Assembly: GCF_014836415.1 (NCBI RefSeq)
Contig: NZ_JACSQY010000010.1
Location: forward strand, 62,001-126,000
Length of the DNA: 64,000 nucleotides
Direction of reading: 5' to 3'
Source: Sporosarcina gallistercoris
Lineage (GTDB): Bacteria; Bacillota; Bacilli; Bacillales_A; Planococcaceae
Shown here: positions 62,296-64,000 of the stretch, in pieces
Position numbering within the stretch: position 1 is the stretch's first letter
How the letters are laid out: every line of letters starts with the position of its first letter
Program-made: the position numbers and the translations under genes
Notes under the pieces: generated by a model
The model's database searches: none
The model's input: only the letters and a program-made list of their open reading frames with translations
What the model was told of the DNA's origin: nothing

Positions 62296-63293
62296 TTGAA
62301 TGCCTCAGGATAAACTGCTTTCGCGACTTCTTCGAGTCCTTCGGAAAGACGCGGACCTGTGCGGCTCGTTAGGTTGGCGTCGACTTGTACGACTTGGTCT
62401 TCTTTGACTGCAGTAATGTCAGCGAAACCGTCACGTTTTTTGATGGTGTTGATAACGTCAGGCGTGTAGTCGTGCATGATGACCATGACGTCCGGATTCT
62501 GTTTGACGATCTCTTCGGGACTGATCATGATCCAACCTTCTTCTGTCACGACGTTTTCAGCACCGATTTTGTCGAGGATTTCTTGCATGAATGTATTTTT
62601 ACCAGGTACATAGATTTCAGGTACGTCAGATGTTTCTACGATGACACGTTTCGGCGTTTCGATGTCAGCTGTTTTCGCAACGACTTCTTCCACTTTCGCT
62701 TTCATGTCTTCAACGATTTTCGAGGCTTCTTCCGGCTTGTTTGTTGCTTCACCGATTGCTGCGATTGTGCTGTACGTTTCATCGAAGTTCATCGCATTTT
62801 TCACGACGTACACCGGGATTCCCGCATCGCGTATTTGCTGATAGCCGGCTTCCGAACCTGGAAGTGACATTTCGTGTCCGAAAACGATATCGGGATTCAT
62901 GGAGATGATTTTTTCGATATTGAGGTTCATGTCACCAATTTTTTCTTTTTCGTTTGCTGCTTCCGGATAATCGGAATAGTCATCTACTGCAACGATTTCG
63001 TCATCAAGTCCAAGTTCAAAAAGAATTTCCGTGTTACTTGGAAGTGTCGAAATGATGGTTTCCGGTGCTTTTTCAAGTATGATTTCTTTGCCTGTTGCAT
63101 CGGTTACCGTCATCGGATAGGTGACGGCATCTTCACTTGCTTCTGAATCGGATCCGTTATCTTTGCCGGATTGCTCCGTCGATGCTGCGTTGTTGTCTGT
63201 TCCCTTGTCTTGGTTGTCGTCTGTTCCGCCGCAAGCAGTCAGAAGCAGAACCGCAAGAACGGCTGTGAGCCACAGTTGCCACATTTTTTTCAT
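62292..63293 (-). CDS. btuF: Corrinoid-binding lipoprotein BtuF
   Basis: 333 residues. Lipoprotein signal peptide with lipobox LLTAC (Cys21), an Asp/Asn/Ser-rich linker, then a helical-backbone binding domain (ETIISTLPSNTEILFELGLD, EIVAVDDYSDYPEAA, NPDIVFGHEMSLPGSEAGYQ, TSRTGPRLSEGLEEVAKAVY). First gene of the operon behind the B12 riboswitch. Start ATG with CAGGAGGAA. Confidence 0.93.
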   Translation of the reverse strand: MKKMWQLWLTAVLAVLLLTACGGTDDNQDKGTDNNAASTEQSGKDNGSDSEASEDAVTYPMTVTDATGKEIILEKAPETIISTLPSNTEILFELGLDDEIVAVDDYSDYPEAANEKEKIGDMNLNIEKIISMNPDIVFGHEMSLPGSEAGYQQIRDAGIPVYVVKNAMNFDETYSTIAAIGEATNKPEEASKIVEDMKAKVEEVVAKTADIETPKRVIVETSDVPEIYVPGKNTFMQEILDKIGAENVVTEEGWIMISPEEIVKQNPDVMVIMHDYTPDVINTIKKRDGFADITAVKEDQVVQVDANLTSRTGPRLSEGLEEVAKAVYPEAFK

Positions 63294-63320
63294 AATATGT
63301 TCCTCCTGTTTTTTCCAAAC

Positions 63321-63348
63321 AAAAATCCCCCGTTTCGTTTCGGAGGAT
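63321..63348 (-). terminator. Riboswitch expression-platform terminator
   Basis: Minus strand ATCCTCCG / CGGGGGAT (one G-U pair, 8-nt loop) followed by TTTTTG, between the riboswitch and btuF. Confidence 0.8.
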
Positions 63349-63423
63349 GAGCGCATTGGAAATAAGGCGGACTTCGCCAAATTTCACCATGTCTATCCTC
63401 GTAGATCGCGGGTGATTAACGAA

Positions 63424-63582
63424 AAAAGGCAGGTCTCCTGGCTTGTGCATCGACACTTCATCGGCGCCTTCCCGGAAGTTTTCCGGTGGCAAAAGCGGAT
63501 GAGCTAGCACGTACAGTGGCGGGACCGCGCCGGAATCTAACCGGCTTCCCTTTTAACCTCGATCGCTCGAGGCACCTTTTTC
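63424..63582 (-). promoter_or_regulatory. Adenosylcobalamin riboswitch
   Basis: Minus strand carries AAAGGTGCC near the 5' end, GGTTAAAAGGGAAGCCGG, GGTCCCGCCACTGTA and the B12 box AGCCAGGAGACCTGCC (63443-63428). All core elements of the class are present in the right order. With the downstream terminator it should turn the operon off when AdoCbl is plentiful. Confidence 0.97.
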
Positions 63583-63611
63583 GTGTTTGTTATGTAATTT
63601 GATACATTCCT

Positions 63612-63639
63612 ATTATACAGAAGTGTCTGGAAATGTCGA
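63612..63639 (-). promoter_or_regulatory. btuF: Promoter of the cobalamin operon
   Basis: Minus strand TCGACA (63639-63634), 16 bp, TATAAT (63617-63612). The start would fall about 25 nt before the riboswitch core. Confidence 0.75.
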
Positions 63640-63682
63640 GAGGACACTGGCGAATATTGTCATAGGATGGGTTCGTGGAGGA

Positions 63683-63960
63683 ATCGGCCGTCTCGCATAG
63701 AGTATCAGCCACATGAGCGAATTAATCGGCAGCCGCACACAATTCACCGGATTTGAGGGATTAATTGGCTGCGCTTCGCTTGATTCAAGATAACAGATAG
63801 ACGGCTTGATGGAATCGGCCAGATTTGAGTGGGTATCGGACAGATGGCTGCAGGAATCGGACACTTCTCGGAAAGAATCCGCCGTTTCGTACAGAGAATC
63901 AGCCACATGAGCGAATTAATCGGCAGCCGCACACAATTCATCGGATTTAAAGGATTAATT
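63683..63960. repeat. 21-bp phased AATCGG array with 194-bp direct duplication
   Basis: ATCGG-like cores at 63683, 63704, 63725, 63746 and again at 63814, 63835, 63856, 63877, 63898, 63919, 63940, each exactly 21 bp apart. About 105 bp at 63681-63785 recur at 63875-63979, offset 194 bp. Open frames across it lack ribosome binding sites. The window ends in what may be the first arm of a terminator. Confidence 0.85.
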
Positions 63961-64000
63961 GGCAGTGTTTCGCTTGATTTTCAACAGACAAAAAAGCCCT

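Overview
The window comes from an endospore-forming, flagellated Firmicute of moderate GC, most likely a Planococcaceae member near Sporosarcina (inference from gene content, protein style and gene order; no database search was possible). Conserved sporulation genes (spoIIID, spoIIQ, spoIID, spoIIR, spo0F) and the order ssbB - fabZ - flhP/flhO - mbl - spoIIID - spoIIQ - spoIID - murA - atp - upp - glyA - ywl genes - spoIIR - prfA - rho - fbaA - spo0F - pyrG - rpoE - fad follow the Bacillus subtilis chromosome closely. Nearly every gene is on the minus strand.

Layout. 1-7.2 kb: end of a SNF2 helicase, ssbB, ywpF, a lipoprotein, fabZ, epuA, flagellar rod-type proteins, mbl and spoIIID. 7.2-11.5 kb: spoIIQ, spoIID, the first murA and a DUF1146 protein. 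11.5-19 kb: the complete F1Fo ATP synthase operon atpIBEFHAGDC behind a good sigma-A promoter. 19-24 kb: a candidate structured RNA, then mnaA, upp, glyA, ywlG and rpiB. 24-31.3 kb: a chemoreceptor, ywlE, mntP, ywlC, spoIIR, prmC, prfA, tdk, rpmE. 31.9-41.3 kb: rho, glpX, the second murA, transaldolase, fbaA, spo0F, ywjG, pyrG, rpoE. 41.5-52.9 kb: a fatty/branched-chain acyl-CoA degradation cluster (icmF, TetR regulator, two acyl-CoA dehydrogenases, hydroxyacyl-CoA dehydrogenase, thiolase, FadF) with a FadR-type operator over the fadF promoter. 53.4-63.6 kb: a tightly overlapping cobalamin uptake and salvage operon under an adenosylcobalamin riboswitch. The cobalamin made or salvaged there can serve the B12-dependent mutase IcmF next door.

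Four observations stand out. (1) Eight intergenic regions carry arrays of short repeats with a spacing of exactly or nearly 20-21 bp, about two helical turns. Most alternate a TGAGC half-unit with a TGATCA half-unit, and no array enters a well-supported gene. (2) PyrG sits at its normal locus behind an intact CTP-sensing attenuator, but has Gly in place of the glutaminase Cys and further changes at usually invariant positions. (3) The CobQ homologue lacks its whole glutaminase domain. (4) CobU is present as two incomplete, seemingly complementary copies, one fused to CobD. A structured RNA candidate at 19.15-19.35 kb and sporulation-sigma promoters that fit the genes behind them are also described.
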